A DNA stretch of 64,000 nucleotides from Enterobacter sp. Bisph1 (GTDB lineage Bacteria > Pseudomonadota > Gammaproteobacteria > Enterobacterales > Enterobacteriaceae): the NCBI RefSeq assembly GCF_000814905.1, contig NZ_JXAG01000035.1, positions 186,001-250,000 of the forward strand, given 5' to 3'. The position numbers and the translations under genes are program-made. Below the pieces are notes generated by a model. It ran no database searches. It was given only the letters and a program-made list of their open reading frames with translations, and was not told the DNA's origin. Shown here piece after piece: positions 16,993-26,134 of this stretch. Within the stretch, counting starts at the first letter, position 1. Every line of letters starts with the position of its first letter.

Positions 16993-17940
16993 GTGTCGAA
17001 TACCACACTGCAAAAAGAACTTAATGCAAATCATGATGCACATATTATTGCTGACCTGGTAGCCGGCCGTCTGGTACCGGGGCCAATTTGGAAAAAGCGT
17101 AATTATCGCCTCAAGTTTTTGTTGCGCTCACTGCTGTTCTGGTCATCGACAAATAGAATGCTGAGGCATCTTGCGCGCCGTGCGGATTTTCATCGGTTAC
17201 TGGATGCGCAAATAACGCTACCGAGCAAATCCCATCGTCAATATTTAACCCGCGATTTGAACGCATCCCAACGTGCGGATGCCATCATCAGCCATTACAG
17301 CTGGCTTGATGAAAACGTACCACAAAAACTGGCTACTGCCCTGAGCACCCCGACGTCTGAGCAGATACTCGAATTTTACGGCAAAGATAATGCGCGCTTT
17401 AGTGTGTTCGCTTCGTGCGCCAGTAAAGCCGAGCGTGAAGGCGAAACCACCTTATGGATGTGCGACGGTGAACAAACCCTGCTGGCAAGCGTCACCTTCA
17501 GCGTCACCGGCAAAGAGGGTGCGCGCGCCCTGGTCATCGGCGGTTTGCAAGGCCCGCGCCGCGACGTCAACCACGAAGTGATTAAGGTTGCTACCCGCGC
17601 CTGCCACGGTATTTTTCCCAAAAAGATGCTGCTGGAGATCATCAGCCAGATAGCCCGCCAGACCGGCGTTTCGGCACTTTATGGCGTTAGTGATAACGGC
17701 CATGTTTTTCGCGCGCTGCGTTATCGTTTGAGTAAAGGTCGCCATTTCCACGCCAGCTATGATGAATTTTGGGCCTCGATTGAGGGTGAAAAAGAGAGCG
17801 CATACCGCTGGCGTTTACCCACTGAATTCCCGCGTAAGACGCTGGAGAGCATCGCCAGTAAAAAACGCGCCGAATATCGCCGCCGTTTCGAGTTGTTGGA
17901 TGATGTGATCGGCAAAATTAACCACCTCATTGCGAACTAA
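16993..17940 (+). CDS. VirK/YbjX family (DUF535) protein
   Basis: This 315-residue protein belongs to the DUF535 family, which includes Shigella/Salmonella VirK and E. coli YbjX. These proteins have been linked to envelope integrity, resistance to antimicrobial peptides and virulence protein export, but their biochemistry is unknown. Visible features are a basic N-terminal third, GGLQGPRRD near residue 184 and a C-terminal segment rich in basic residues. There is no signal peptide. It starts with GTG after TAAGAGG. E. coli K-12 does not have this gene between pphA and sdsR, so it is an accessory insertion. The exact paralogue name is uncertain. Confidence 0.8.
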   Translation: MSNTTLQKELNANHDAHIIADLVAGRLVPGPIWKKRNYRLKFLLRSLLFWSSTNRMLRHLARRADFHRLLDAQITLPSKSHRQYLTRDLNASQRADAIISHYSWLDENVPQKLATALSTPTSEQILEFYGKDNARFSVFASCASKAEREGETTLWMCDGEQTLLASVTFSVTGKEGARALVIGGLQGPRRDVNHEVIKVATRACHGIFPKKMLLEIISQIARQTGVSALYGVSDNGHVFRALRYRLSKGRHFHASYDEFWASIEGEKESAYRWRLPTEFPRKTLESIASKKRAEYRRRFELLDDVIGKINHLIAN

Positions 17941-18150
17941 TAGCCCGGCAAAGAATAGTCTGAGCCAGCAATTAATGTTTACACTATCCGCCACGGTATG
18001 CATAAATGCGTGCCGTGTGTCTGGCAATGACTTACTTATCAATAGAATAACGACACTGCCTGCTTTTAAAGAATCATTGCTGGATTAAAAAAGTCATCGT
18101 CAGGATGAAAAATACCTGGACGCAAGCCGTACGGAATATGTTATGTTTTG
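17941..18150. other. Intergenic region with candidate SraC promoter
   Basis: No gene is seen between the VirK-like gene and the sRNA pair. A candidate plus-strand promoter is TGGACG (18117-18122), 16 bp, TGTTAT (18139-18144), pointing into SraC. Confidence 0.4.
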
Positions 18151-18169
18151 TCCATGCGTAAGGCTTGCG
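18121..18169. repeat. 8-bp inverted repeat around the SraC start
   Basis: CGCAAGCC (18121-18128) and GGCTTGCG (18162-18169) are perfect inverted copies 33 bp apart. They flank the predicted -10 and start of SraC. They could be a regulator site or part of the RNA fold. Confidence 0.45.
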
Positions 18170-18214
18170 GAAATTTCAGGACGAAATTAAGAAAGACTTA
18201 CGTAACAAAAGGAT

Positions 18215-18317
18215 AAAAAAAGACCGAACACGATTCCTGTATTCGGTCCAGGGAAATGGCTCTTGGGAGAGAGCCGTGCGCTAAAAGTTGGCATTAATGC
18301 AGGCTTAGTCGCCTTGC
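18215..18317 (-). ncRNA. sdsR: SdsR (RyeB) stationary-phase small RNA
   Basis: SdsR is an abundant Hfq-binding RNA made under sigma-S control that represses porin, mismatch-repair and other mRNAs. The minus strand starts GCAAGGCGACTAAGCC and continues with the E. coli sequence at nearly every base I can recall, including CACGGCTCTCTCCC. It ends with the GACCGAATAC/GTGTTCGGTC terminator hairpin and a T7 run. Upstream, TCTATTCTTAA (around 18322-18331) matches the extended -10 favoured by sigma-S, with cytosine just before the hexamer. Confidence 0.93.
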
Positions 18318-18407
18318 ACTTTAAGAATAGATGACGGCGTCAGGTTTTCCAGTCCGCGACAAAAGTGGTCAGAAAAATTAGCTAACCGTCACGCTTATAA
18401 ATTAAAA

Positions 18408-18447
18408 AAACCGCAGGACTTAAGCATATAGTCTTGCGGTTTTTTAT
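18408..18447 (+). terminator. Terminator of SraC
   Basis: A 13-bp stem AAACCGCAGGACT/AGTCTTGCGGTTT (with one G-T pair) and loop TAAGCATAT is followed by a T-rich run. It can also act on yebY transcripts in the other direction, because A-tracts precede it. Confidence 0.85.
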
Positions 18448-18474
18448 TTTTAATCAAAAGATTAAGCCTGGATT

Positions 18475-18813
18475 TTAACAAAGGGTTTCCGCCCGAGCGA
18501 TAAACGGTGCCAGACTCATCTTTTCGCCAGCTTTAGCAGGATTATCGGCCTGGATGATGCTAATGGGTTGCGCGATAGTTTTACCGCTGGCGACTTCTTT
18601 TTCCGCCACGTCGTTTAGGGGGTACTGCATCAGCGTGCTGGGGTTAATGGCATACAGCGCATGACCTGGTCGACAGGTCAGCATCACTTCTTCCCTGTTA
18701 AAAGCCCAATTATCTTTGCCCATTTCAAAGCGGCTAACGGTGATGACCTGCGGTGAGGCCAGAGCCGCGCCTGAACATGCCAACATTGCTAGTACCATTA
18801 CACTCTTCTTCAT
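18475..18813 (-). CDS. yebY: YebY family periplasmic protein
   Basis: YebY is a 112-residue exported protein of unknown function found beside copC/copD-type genes. It has a signal peptide (residues 1 to about 20, ending GAALAS). The mature domain has conserved [25 protein letters not shown] and a C-terminal Cys that may pair with the Cys in MLTC. The start MKKSVMVL matches E. coli and has GGCGAG upstream. It is the last gene of the copC-copD-yebY operon and lies 18 bp after copD, which suggests a role with copper. Confidence 0.85.
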   Translation of the reverse strand: MKKSVMVLAMLACSGAALASPQVITVSRFEMGKDNWAFNREEVMLTCRPGHALYAINPSTLMQYPLNDVAEKEVASGKTIAQPISIIQADNPAKAGEKMSLAPFIARAETLC

Positions 18814-18831
18814 CTTTCTCGCCAGGTTCAT

Positions 18832-19701
18832 TCAAAAAGGTTCCCATGTTGCAAACAGACTGACCGCCGCCAGCACCAGCGCGCCAAACCCAATCTCTGC
18901 CCAGGTTAGCGCGATAAAACGTTGCTGCGCGGCATCGTTTTTCAGGCTCAGGCGCGGCACCAGAACATACCGATTCGTCAGGGCAATTACCACCATCAGA
19001 GCCACAAACGCACATTTCATCACCAGCCATTGTCCCCACCGGCTGTCCCAGGGTACGGCGAATCCATGGATAAAAAGCGTGTTAAAGAGGCCCGTCAGGA
19101 TGACGCCCGCAACGGCGAAATGGCCGAACCACGAAAAGCGCATCATCGCGGCAATCGCCGCAGCCCGCGACGGTCCACGCGCCAGATGCATACAAAATAG
19201 TACCGGCAGCAGCCCGCCCAGCCACAGCGCGGCGCACAGTAAATGCACGGTTTGGTTACCGCGCTGCAAAACGCCCGGCACGCCTTCGCGCATCGCGGCA
19301 TGGCCTATTCCCGCCGCCAGTACAAACTGCAGAACCACCAGCAGCAGCACTTTGCCTTGCTGTCGCGGCTGCAGTAGCGCCACTCCTAACGCTAACCCGG
19401 CAAGGGCTATTTGCCCTGCCAGTACAACCCCTGTTTGCGTCGTGAGGGCCGCCTGCCAGATTGCCGGGCGCACTGCATCCTGCCACCCCTCGCCCATCAT
19501 GCCGCTCTGTACGGCGAACATCAGCGCGGCGCTGAGGGCAGCCAGCCACAAACAGCAACGCTGTAAACGATGAAAGTATTGGCGCAGGAGGGGTTGCAGG
19601 CTGGGCGGGGCAAGCCACGCACTAAAGAGCGCGCAGCCAAAAATTACCATCAGGGTTGCGAAATGGATAAAACGCAGCCCGACAAATGCCGCCACCAGCA
19701 T
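18832..19701 (-). CDS. copD: CopD family copper-resistance membrane protein (YebZ)
   Basis: This 289-residue integral membrane protein of the CopD family has about eight hydrophobic segments and matches E. coli YebZ in length and order. CopD proteins are thought to move copper across the inner membrane together with periplasmic CopC. Histidines in membrane segments (for example RFIHFATLM, VHLLCAALWLGGLLP and FGHFAVAGV) are potential metal or haem ligands. It starts 3 bp after the copC stop. Copper transport by YebZ itself is inferred from the family. Confidence 0.88.
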   Translation of the reverse strand: MLVAAFVGLRFIHFATLMVIFGCALFSAWLAPPSLQPLLRQYFHRLQRCCLWLAALSAALMFAVQSGMMGEGWQDAVRPAIWQAALTTQTGVVLAGQIALAGLALGVALLQPRQQGKVLLLVVLQFVLAAGIGHAAMREGVPGVLQRGNQTVHLLCAALWLGGLLPVLFCMHLARGPSRAAAIAAMMRFSWFGHFAVAGVILTGLFNTLFIHGFAVPWDSRWGQWLVMKCAFVALMVVIALTNRYVLVPRLSLKNDAAQQRFIALTWAEIGFGALVLAAVSLFATWEPF

Positions 19702-19704
19702 CGA

Positions 19705-20079
19705 TTACTTCACGGAAAACACGTAATCACCCTGGGTTTTGTGGCCATCAACCGAAACCACATGCCACTTAACGGTATACTTACCCGGCGTTAACGGTTC
19801 CTCTAGCGGCACAATCATCTGGGTGTTGTCTTTCTCATTGCGCTTTACCGCGCCAGTCTTGATAATTTGCTGCTGGCTGTTGCTTACGGTGATACCGCTG
19901 AATTGAGGCTCAATGCCTTCGGAAAAGTTAAGGGTCAGGGCTTGCGGTGAGGCTGTGACATTGGCATCGGCTGCCGGATATTGCCCTTTTAGATGGGCAT
20001 GCGCCAGCACAGCGGGCGCGGTAAACAGCGTGGCAAGCAGCGCGATAGTCCGCCAGCGGCGATGAGAAGCAGTAAGCAT
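19705..20079 (-). CDS. copC: CopC-domain periplasmic protein (YobA)
   Basis: CopC-type proteins are small periplasmic beta-sandwich copper binders. The 124-residue product has a signal peptide ending at VLAHAHL, so the mature chain begins with His, the usual Cu2+ ligand. The late motif HVVSVDGHKTQGDY supplies further ligand histidines. The ATG at 20079 is preferred over one three codons earlier because AAAGGA is correctly spaced only for it, and it gives the E. coli length. It heads the copC-copD-yebY operon. Confidence 0.9.
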   Translation of the reverse strand: MLTASHRRWRTIALLATLFTAPAVLAHAHLKGQYPAADANVTASPQALTLNFSEGIEPQFSGITVSNSQQQIIKTGAVKRNEKDNTQMIVPLEEPLTPGKYTVKWHVVSVDGHKTQGDYVFSVK

Positions 20080-20214
20080 ATCGTTCATTCCTTTTAGATA
20101 TCTATGTTAGCGAGGATAACGCTGTACCTGAGACGCGTCGAGTATCAATGTCGGTCGGGTTGTCTTTCTGCAACAGGTTTAGTAACTTTCGCCGCATAAA
20201 TCCAGGAGAAAATC

Positions 20215-20445
20215 ATGATTACCAATCTTGCGCAGCTTGAACAAGAAGAGATGGATAAGGTCAACGTTGATTTGGCGGCCGCCGGCGTCGCGTTCAAAGA
20301 ACGCTACAATATGCCGGTGATTGCCGAGGCCGTTGAGCGCGAGCAGCCGGCGCATTTGCGCGATTGGTTTCGCCAGCGTCTGATAGCACACCGACTGGCG
20401 TCTGTGTCGCTCTCCCGCCTGCCTTATGAGCCGAAAGTCAAATAA
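20215..20445 (+). CDS. holE: DNA polymerase III theta subunit HolE
   Basis: HolE binds the proofreading subunit epsilon (DnaQ) in the polymerase III core and stabilises it. The 76-residue product has the full theta sequence pattern ([20 protein letters not shown]) and the same length as E. coli theta. It is preceded by CAGGAG. The nuclease gene exoX starts 11 bp after its stop; E. coli has yobB between the two. Confidence 0.96.
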   Translation: MITNLAQLEQEEMDKVNVDLAAAGVAFKERYNMPVIAEAVEREQPAHLRDWFRQRLIAHRLASVSLSRLPYEPKVK

Positions 20446-20456
20446 TGGAGCCAGGC

Positions 20457-21119
20457 ATGTTACGCGTTATCGATACTGAAACCTGCGGCCTGCAGGGCGG
20501 GATTGTTGAAATCGCCTCCGTCGATGTTGTCGACGGACAGATAGTCAATCCCATGAGCCATCTGGTGCGCCCGGACCGGCCAATCACACCGCAGGCGATG
20601 GCGATCCACCGTATTACCGAATCCATGGTCGCTAACCAACCGTGGATCGAAGAAGTCGTGCCCCATTACTACGGCAGCGAGTGGTATGTTGCCCACAACG
20701 CGAGTTTTGACCGTCGCGTGCTGCCTGCCATGCCCGGCGAATGGATTTGTACCATGAAGCTGGCGCGCCGCCTTTGGCCCGGCATTAAATACAGTAATAT
20801 GGCGCTGTATAAGTCCCGCAAACTTAGCGTGCAGACCCCTGCCGGGTTACATCATCACCGCGCCCTATATGATTGTTACATCACCGCTGCGCTGCTGATT
20901 GATATTATGCAGGTTTCCGGCTGGACGCCCGATCAGATGGCGACGTTGACCGGCCGCCCTGCGCTGTTAACGACCTTTACCTTTGGTAAATACCGTGGCA
21001 AGGCCGTTTCTGATATCGCCGATCGCGATCCGGGCTACCTGCGCTGGCTGTTTAACAACCTTGATCGGATGAGCCCGGAGCTGCGATTAACCCTTAAACA
21101 CTATCTTGACGAGGAGTGA
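20457..21119 (+). CDS. exoX: Exodeoxyribonuclease X
   Basis: ExoX is a DnaQ-like 3'-5' exonuclease used in mismatch repair and recombination. The 220-residue protein shows the DEDDh active-site pattern: IDTET (Asp6 and Glu8), HNASFD around 80 and HHHRALYDC around 133-141. A C-terminal segment ([14 protein letters not shown]) is typical of the family. The start MLRVIDTE is chosen to match E. coli. Its 3' end overlaps the end of the convergent ptrB by 19 bp. Confidence 0.95.
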   Translation: MLRVIDTETCGLQGGIVEIASVDVVDGQIVNPMSHLVRPDRPITPQAMAIHRITESMVANQPWIEEVVPHYYGSEWYVAHNASFDRRVLPAMPGEWICTMKLARRLWPGIKYSNMALYKSRKLSVQTPAGLHHHRALYDCYITAALLIDIMQVSGWTPDQMATLTGRPALLTTFTFGKYRGKAVSDIADRDPGYLRWLFNNLDRMSPELRLTLKHYLDEE

Positions 21120-23176
21120 TTTGCCTCCTGTCCGGGCAGGGTTCCCTGCGCCAGAGCAATCAGGAAGGCATACTCCAGCGCTACGCCCTCGTAGGATTTA
21201 AAGCGCCCGGATTTCCCGCCGTGACCGGAGTCCATATCCGTACACAGCAGCAGCAAATTATCATCCGTTTTAAACTCACGCAGTTTCGCCACCCATTTAG
21301 CCGGCTCCCAATACTGTACCTGTGAGTCGTGCAGCCCGGTCGTTACCAGCATATGCGGGTAAGGATGGGCGGAAATATTGTCGTACGGACTGTAGCTTTT
21401 AATGTAGTGATAATAGGTTTCGTCCTGCGGGTTGCCCCACTCCTCAAATTCACCGGTGGTTAACGGGATGGATTCATCAAGCATCGTTGTCAGGGCATCA
21501 ACAAACGGCACCTGGGCAATGACTCCGTGAAACAGCGAAGGCCGCAGGTTGATGGCTGCCCCTATGAGTAATCCTCCGGCGCTGCCCCCCATACCGTAGC
21601 AATATTGCGGCGAGCCGTAGCCCTGCGCTAGCAGGCCGTCAGTGACATCGATAAAATCGTTAAAGGTGTTTTTCTTGTTGAGGAATTTACCGTCTTCGTA
21701 CCACGCATGCCCCAGTTCACCGCCGCCGCGTATATGCGCAATAGCGCAGACAAACCCGCGATCCAGTAAGCTTAAGCGGCTACTGCTGAAATCAGCATCC
21801 ATGCTCGCGCCGTAAGAGCCGTAGCCATACACCAGCAACGGATTTTCACCCTGGCGGAAAAGCTTATGGTTATAGACGAGTGATACCGGCACTTCGATGC
21901 CGTCTCTGGCGGGGATCCAGACGTGCTCGCTGCGATAATCGCTGGCATCAAACCCTGCGACCTCCATCTGTTTTAAAACACGCCGCTCGCCGGTATCCAT
22001 ATCCAGTTCAAACAGGGTATCGGGGGTGGTCATTGACGAGTAGCCATAACGCAGGCGTGACGTCTCCGCCTCCGGGTTGTAAGCCAGCCAGGTGACATAC
22101 GCCGGATCGTCAAAGGCGATACCAATCACTTCGCGGGTTTTACGGTTGATTTGGCGCAGACTGGTCAATCCTCGCTGCCGCTCTTCGACCACCAGCCAGT
22201 CGGTAAACAGGGTAAAACCTTCCAGCATGATCTGTTCGCGTGCCGGGATCAGCACTTCCCAGCGCCGCTCATCGCGCACTTTAGTACGATATAAACCAAA
22301 GTTTTTGCCGTCACGGTTGGAGCGCAGATAAAAGGTGTGTTGATAGTGATCGAGGCTATATTCATGATCTTTACGCCGCGGCAGAAAACGCAGCGGCTGC
22401 GCATCCGGCAATTCCGCATCCAGAAGCAGCACTTCGCTGGTGGTGGCGCTGGCAAGATGAATCGTGATGTAGTGATGGGAGGTGGTTTTACTCAGGCCGA
22501 CATAAAACGTGTCATCCTGCTCTTCATAGACCAGTTCATCTTGTGTGGAAGGCGTGCCAATGGTGTGTCGCCAGACCTGGTACGGCAACAGCGTCGTGGC
22601 ATGTTTGCGCACATAATAGAGCGTTTCAGAATCATTAACCCAAACGAATTCTGGCGAGACGTTATCCAGCATCTCCGGATACCAGTTTCCGGTTTCAAGG
22701 TTACGAAAGCGCAGCCCGTACTGCCTGCGGGAGAGGTAATCTTCTGCAATCGCCATGATGGTATTGTCCGGCGAAACCTCCATGCCGCCCAGCGTATAGA
22801 ACTCGCTGTGGGATGCGCGCTGATTGGCGTCCAGCAATACGGTCCATTCGTCCCATTCTGCACTGAGCACCGACTGGCGCTGATAGATGGCATACTCGCA
22901 CCCCGGCTCGTAGATGTGCCGGTAGCGATAGCCGTTTTTGATATAGGGCGCAGAGACTTCACGTTGTGGAATACGCGAAATGATCTCCTCCAGCAGCCGA
23001 TCCTGTAACGCCTGCTGGGAGGCCATCACTTCACGCCCGTAATCATTCTCCTGATGAAGATAATCAAGTACATCCGTTCGCGAGCGCGTATCGTCACGCA
23101 GCCAGTAGTAGTTATCAGTACGCGTATCGCCATGATGCGTCATGGTATGCGGGATCTGTTTTGCTTTTGGCAACAT
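21101..23176 (-). CDS. ptrB: Oligopeptidase B
   Basis: PtrB is a cytoplasmic S9 serine peptidase that cleaves short peptides after Lys or Arg. The 691-residue protein has an N-terminal beta-propeller and a C-terminal alpha/beta-hydrolase domain with GMGGSAGG (nucleophile Ser about 536). Acid and histidine residues lie in later conserved segments (TGLHDSQV and DSGHGGKSG). It is a few residues longer than E. coli PtrB (686) at the C-terminus. It follows yebE by 79 bp on the same strand. Confidence 0.95.
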   Translation of the reverse strand: MLPKAKQIPHTMTHHGDTRTDNYYWLRDDTRSRTDVLDYLHQENDYGREVMASQQALQDRLLEEIISRIPQREVSAPYIKNGYRYRHIYEPGCEYAIYQRQSVLSAEWDEWTVLLDANQRASHSEFYTLGGMEVSPDNTIMAIAEDYLSRRQYGLRFRNLETGNWYPEMLDNVSPEFVWVNDSETLYYVRKHATTLLPYQVWRHTIGTPSTQDELVYEEQDDTFYVGLSKTTSHHYITIHLASATTSEVLLLDAELPDAQPLRFLPRRKDHEYSLDHYQHTFYLRSNRDGKNFGLYRTKVRDERRWEVLIPAREQIMLEGFTLFTDWLVVEERQRGLTSLRQINRKTREVIGIAFDDPAYVTWLAYNPEAETSRLRYGYSSMTTPDTLFELDMDTGERRVLKQMEVAGFDASDYRSEHVWIPARDGIEVPVSLVYNHKLFRQGENPLLVYGYGSYGASMDADFSSSRLSLLDRGFVCAIAHIRGGGELGHAWYEDGKFLNKKNTFNDFIDVTDGLLAQGYGSPQYCYGMGGSAGGLLIGAAINLRPSLFHGVIAQVPFVDALTTMLDESIPLTTGEFEEWGNPQDETYYHYIKSYSPYDNISAHPYPHMLVTTGLHDSQVQYWEPAKWVAKLREFKTDDNLLLLCTDMDSGHGGKSGRFKSYEGVALEYAFLIALAQGTLPGQEANHSSSR

Positions 23177-23255
23177 AGCAGCATTCTTTTTTTGGTTTTA
23201 CATACCTATAAGGGTGGCAAAACCCGCGCGCGTTGCAAGCGAAACGTATGTGAGA

Positions 23256-23915
23256 TCATGAACTAAGTGCTAATTTCTGCTTTTTCAGATCCGCTTCTAT
23301 CTCCTCACGTACATCCTGCGGGATCTTCAACGCCTCACCGAGGGCGTGCAGGTAGCTGCGTTCCATAAAGTGATCAATATCGATAACGGCGCAGCTGAGA
23401 AAATAGAGCTCAAGGGCCTCTTCCTCGTTTTGAATCCCTTGCGCCAGGCGTGCCGGATCGAGGGGCTGTTCAATTGCGCATGTCACCAGCTGCTGCCCCT
23501 GCGCTTCTATTCCGGCATCACGTAGCTGCTGCTCAATTGCCGCGCGTTCTTTTTCATCGATATGGCCGTCGCTTTTAGCGGCAAATACCAGTGCCAGGAT
23601 TAACCGTTCGGTGCGGACATCAAGCGGCGTCGCTTGCTGACCAAACTGGGGCTCGCTCTGATGAGCCTCACGAATGCGATCTTTATATTTATTCCATAAC
23701 ACGCTACCCGCCACCGCACCCCCGCCTACCAATAGCGCGCCGGTGCCATATTTCGCCAGCAGCTTGCGCGATGATTTGCTGGCGACCAGCAGGCCCGCCA
23801 GACCGCCCAGTGCGCCCGGCATTAACATAGCGTTCAGGCTTTGCCCGCCGGAGGTCGGCGCTTGCGCGTTAGTTTTTTGACCGAGTAACGACTGTAATTG
23901 ATTTAACCAGTTCAT
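23256..23915 (-). CDS. yebE: YebE family (DUF533, TerB-like) membrane protein
   Basis: YebE is an envelope-stress gene of the Cpx regulon in E. coli; its function is unknown. The 219-residue protein has a short N-terminal part and a hydrophobic glycine-rich segment (about 29-75, [16 protein letters not shown] and [15 protein letters not shown]). A C-terminal helical TerB-like domain follows ([16 protein letters not shown] to the end). Length equals E. coli YebE. A long inverted repeat overlaps its ribosome site. Confidence 0.9.
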   Translation of the reverse strand: MNWLNQLQSLLGQKTNAQAPTSGGQSLNAMLMPGALGGLAGLLVASKSSRKLLAKYGTGALLVGGGAVAGSVLWNKYKDRIREAHQSEPQFGQQATPLDVRTERLILALVFAAKSDGHIDEKERAAIEQQLRDAGIEAQGQQLVTCAIEQPLDPARLAQGIQNEEEALELYFLSCAVIDIDHFMERSYLHALGEALKIPQDVREEIEADLKKQKLALSS

Positions 23916-23920
23916 GGAGA

Positions 23921-23963
23921 TCCTCGCTTACCGTTGTATATGAATGCAAAGAGTAAGCGAGGA
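23921..23963. repeat. 11-bp perfect inverted repeat before yebE
   Basis: TCCTCGCTTAC (23921-23931) and GTAAGCGAGGA (23953-23963) are exact inverted copies 21 bp apart. The copy nearer the gene contains the likely ribosome site of yebE (GCGAGGA). A TATACA element lies between the arms. It may be a regulator operator or an RNA structure that hides the ribosome site. It is not a perfect CpxR box (GTAAA-N5-GTAAA), although GTAAG occurs. Confidence 0.7.
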
Positions 23964-24011
23964 GGTTGTCAGGAAGTGTCGATATCTGGAAAGAATGGGA
24001 AAATTTAGGCT

Positions 24012-24362
24012 TTACGGCTGCGGCTGATAGTGCGCGGTGCCTTTTTTACAGTCGATGGCGACCCGATAGTGAATATCGGTGTTTTTTCCGCGAACCGTTA
24101 GCGGCACCGTCCATTTACCCTCTTTACCTGTCACCTCTTTCGGGTTGATCCAGGCAACCGGATCGGCCTGACCCAGTTTCTTCTGATCGTCCGCCCAGCG
24201 CACAATGCGATTTTGCAGATAATCGCGCTTAACGCTGGCGGCAATACCTTCGGCCGTAAGCCCCTCACAGGAGGGAAATTTAACTGATTTGTCGTTGGCG
24301 GCATGCGCCGCCATGCTGCCTGCCAGCAAAAGCAGACCGGTAAAGACTCCCGCTATTTTCAT
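24012..24362 (-). CDS. yebF: Exported protein YebF
   Basis: YebF is a small protein that in E. coli is found outside the cell after export through the Sec system and porins. The 116-residue precursor has a signal peptide (residues 1-21, ending AAHA). The mature domain has two cysteines (PSCEGL and AIDCKKG) expected to form a disulfide. It is close to E. coli YebF (118). It lies between yebE and yebG, all on the minus strand. Confidence 0.92.
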   Translation of the reverse strand: MKIAGVFTGLLLLAGSMAAHAANDKSVKFPSCEGLTAEGIAASVKRDYLQNRIVRWADDQKKLGQADPVAWINPKEVTGKEGKWTVPLTVRGKNTDIHYRVAIDCKKGTAHYQPQP

Positions 24363-24420
24363 GCTTATCTCCTGGTTTTTACCCTTTCAAAGCATGGTAC
24401 AAATTGCTGGCAGTGCAAGA

Positions 24421-24759
24421 TCAGGCGACTTTGGCGCGCTTCGCTGCGCTCTTGATATCGACAGCGTCGGCGCTTTCTGACTCAGCGGATGCGGTAGCAA
24501 CAGCCGCTTCTTCGCCTTCCGCACCCGGCAGCCTGCCCGATTTCAGAATGCCGCCAAGGGCGTCTTTTTGTTCGGCAAGCCACAGCGCCATTTTGTCACG
24601 CGCTTCATCTTCCAGCGTGACCGGACCAGTAGCCAGCCAGTCACCCAGGACTTCGGCCAGATCGAGCATTTTGTCGTAAGCGTCGGCTTCCTTTTTACTG
24701 GCAAAAGACATTTTTTCCTCACCTTCACGAATGACTACGTATTTAACTTCTACCGCCAT
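24421..24759 (-). CDS. yebG: SOS-induced protein YebG
   Basis: YebG is a small DNA-damage-inducible protein of unknown function. The N-terminal 55 residues (MAVEVKYVVIREGEEKMSF and after) are nearly identical to E. coli. The C-terminal tail is longer (112 against 96 residues) and low in complexity, rich in Ala, Glu, Ser and Lys, ending AKRAKVA. A clear LexA box lies 17 bp upstream of the start. Confidence 0.92.
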   Translation of the reverse strand: MAVEVKYVVIREGEEKMSFASKKEADAYDKMLDLAEVLGDWLATGPVTLEDEARDKMALWLAEQKDALGGILKSGRLPGAEGEEAAVATASAESESADAVDIKSAAKRAKVA

Positions 24760-24776
24760 GATGCAGCCTCATTCAA

Positions 24777-24792
24777 CTGTGTATTTATACAG
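24777..24792. promoter_or_regulatory. LexA (SOS) box of yebG
   Basis: CTGT-N8-ACAG (CTGTGTATTTATACAG) matches the LexA consensus exactly at the fixed bases. It is 17 bp before the yebG ATG, so LexA would block the promoter until DNA damage occurs. Confidence 0.93.
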
Positions 24793-24829
24793 TATAATAG
24801 CGCGATGAAAAAAGCGCCGCAAGTGATAA

Positions 24830-24859
24830 AAGACATACGCAAACGTTTTCGTTTATACT
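24830..24859 (+). promoter_or_regulatory. purT promoter with PurR operator
   Basis: The -35-like AAGACA (24830-24835) and -10 TATACT (24854-24859) are 18 bp apart. The spacer holds ACGCAAACGTTTTCGT (24837-24852), which differs at one position from the ideal PurR palindrome. Binding of PurR with hypoxanthine or guanine would occlude RNA polymerase. Confidence 0.9.
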
Positions 24860-24889
24860 GCGCGCAGTTTTTTTCAACGGTATGATGCT

Positions 24890-26068
24890 ATGACTCTTTT
24901 AGGAACGGCGCTGCGCCCTGCAGCAACACGCGTAATGTTATTAGGCTCTGGCGAACTGGGTAAGGAAGTGGCTATAGAGTGCCAGCGCCTGGGAATTGAA
25001 GTTATTGCGGTGGATCGCTATCCCGACGCGCCCGCGATGCATGTCGCCCATCGCTCTCATGTGATTAATATGCTTGATGGAGCGGCGTTAAAAGCGCTGG
25101 TGGCGCAGGAAAAGCCGCACTTTATCGTGCCCGAGATTGAAGCTATCGCCACCGATACGCTGATTGAACTGGAAGCGCAGGGGCAAAAAGTGGTGCCCTG
25201 CGCTCGCGCAACACAATTGACGATGAACCGCGAAGGCATTCGTCGTTTAGCGGCAGAAGAGCTTCAATTACCGACCTCCCGTTATCGCTTTGCCGACAGT
25301 GAAGCCGCTTTTCAGCAAGCTGTCGCCGAGATCGGTTTACCCTGCATTGTAAAACCGGTGATGAGTTCTTCCGGTAAAGGCCAGAGCTTTATTAGCAGCG
25401 CCGGGAAGCTGGCGCAGGCCTGGGAATATGCCCAGCAAGGTGGCCGCGCGGGTGCCGGTCGGGTGATCGTTGAAGGGGTGGTTAATTTTGATTTTGAAAT
25501 TACGCTGCTGACCATCAACGCCGCCGATGGCATCCATTTTTGCGCCCCGGTGGGCCATCGTCAGGAAGATGGCGATTATCGTGAATCCTGGCAGCCGCAG
25601 CAGATGTCAGCCCTGGCGCTGGAACGCGCGCAAGCCATTGCCAGCAAAGTGGTGCTGGCGCTAGGCGGCTATGGCCTGTTTGGCGTTGAGCTGTTTGTCT
25701 GCGGTGACGAGGTTATCTTCAGCGAAGTTTCCCCTCGCCCGCACGATACCGGCATGGTGACCTTGATTTCACAAGATCTCTCCGAGTTCGCCCTGCATGT
25801 GCGCGCTTTTCTCGGCCTGCCGGTAGGCGCCATTCACCAGTATGGTCCATCCGCATCTGCCGTTATCCTGCCTCGCCTGACCAGCCAGAATGTCACCTTT
25901 GGTAATGTGCACAATGCCGTTGGCGCGGGCGTTCAATTGCGTTTGTTTGGCAAACCGGAAATCGAAGGTTCACGGCGCATGGGTGTGGCTTTAGCGGTGG
26001 GCAAAAACGTTGAAGAAGCGGTACAACGCGCAGTTGCCGCAGCATCAGCGGTAAACGTCGGCGGATAA
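24890..26068 (+). CDS. purT: Formate-dependent phosphoribosylglycinamide formyltransferase 2
   Basis: PurT uses ATP and formate to formylate GAR in purine synthesis, an alternative to the folate-dependent PurN. The 392-residue ATP-grasp protein has the N-terminal GSGELGKEV nucleotide-fold signature, the central ATP-binding loop (MSSSGKGQS, about 159-167) and the metal-site region [23 protein letters not shown]. Length equals E. coli PurT. PurR control is shown by the operator upstream. Confidence 0.97.
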   Translation: MTLLGTALRPAATRVMLLGSGELGKEVAIECQRLGIEVIAVDRYPDAPAMHVAHRSHVINMLDGAALKALVAQEKPHFIVPEIEAIATDTLIELEAQGQKVVPCARATQLTMNREGIRRLAAEELQLPTSRYRFADSEAAFQQAVAEIGLPCIVKPVMSSSGKGQSFISSAGKLAQAWEYAQQGGRAGAGRVIVEGVVNFDFEITLLTINAADGIHFCAPVGHRQEDGDYRESWQPQQMSALALERAQAIASKVVLALGGYGLFGVELFVCGDEVIFSEVSPRPHDTGMVTLISQDLSEFALHVRAFLGLPVGAIHQYGPSASAVILPRLTSQNVTFGNVHNAVGAGVQLRLFGKPEIEGSRRMGVALAVGKNVEEAVQRAVAAASAVNVGG

Positions 26069-26100
26069 AAAAAGCCCGGTCAGCTTTCACTGGCCGGGCC
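26067..26100. terminator. Terminator between purT and eda
   Basis: A 10-bp stem GCCCGGTCAG/CTGGCCGGGC (one G-T pair) lies between convergent purT and eda. On the minus strand it is followed by T7, so it terminates eda well. A second GC-rich hairpin (GGCGGG/CCCGCC) follows at 26108-26126. Confidence 0.82.
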
Positions 26101-26134
26101 TTGTATCAGGCGGGTTTAAACCCCGCCCGCAAGA

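Larger units (their letters stand above)
18151..18447 (+). ncRNA. sraC: SraC (RyeA) antisense small RNA
   Basis: In E. coli SraC/RyeA is a longer RNA (about 250-275 nt) that fully overlaps SdsR on the opposite strand and lowers its level. Here the same arrangement is visible: a weak promoter near 18117-18144, the SdsR complement in the middle and a strong terminator at 18408-18447. The 5' end is inferred and could be off by tens of bases. Confidence 0.6.

Noticed and set aside
23921-23963. CpxR box before yebE
   Set aside because: YebE is a Cpx gene in E. coli, but no GTAAA-N5-GTAAA pair is present here; only GTAAG within the inverted repeat.
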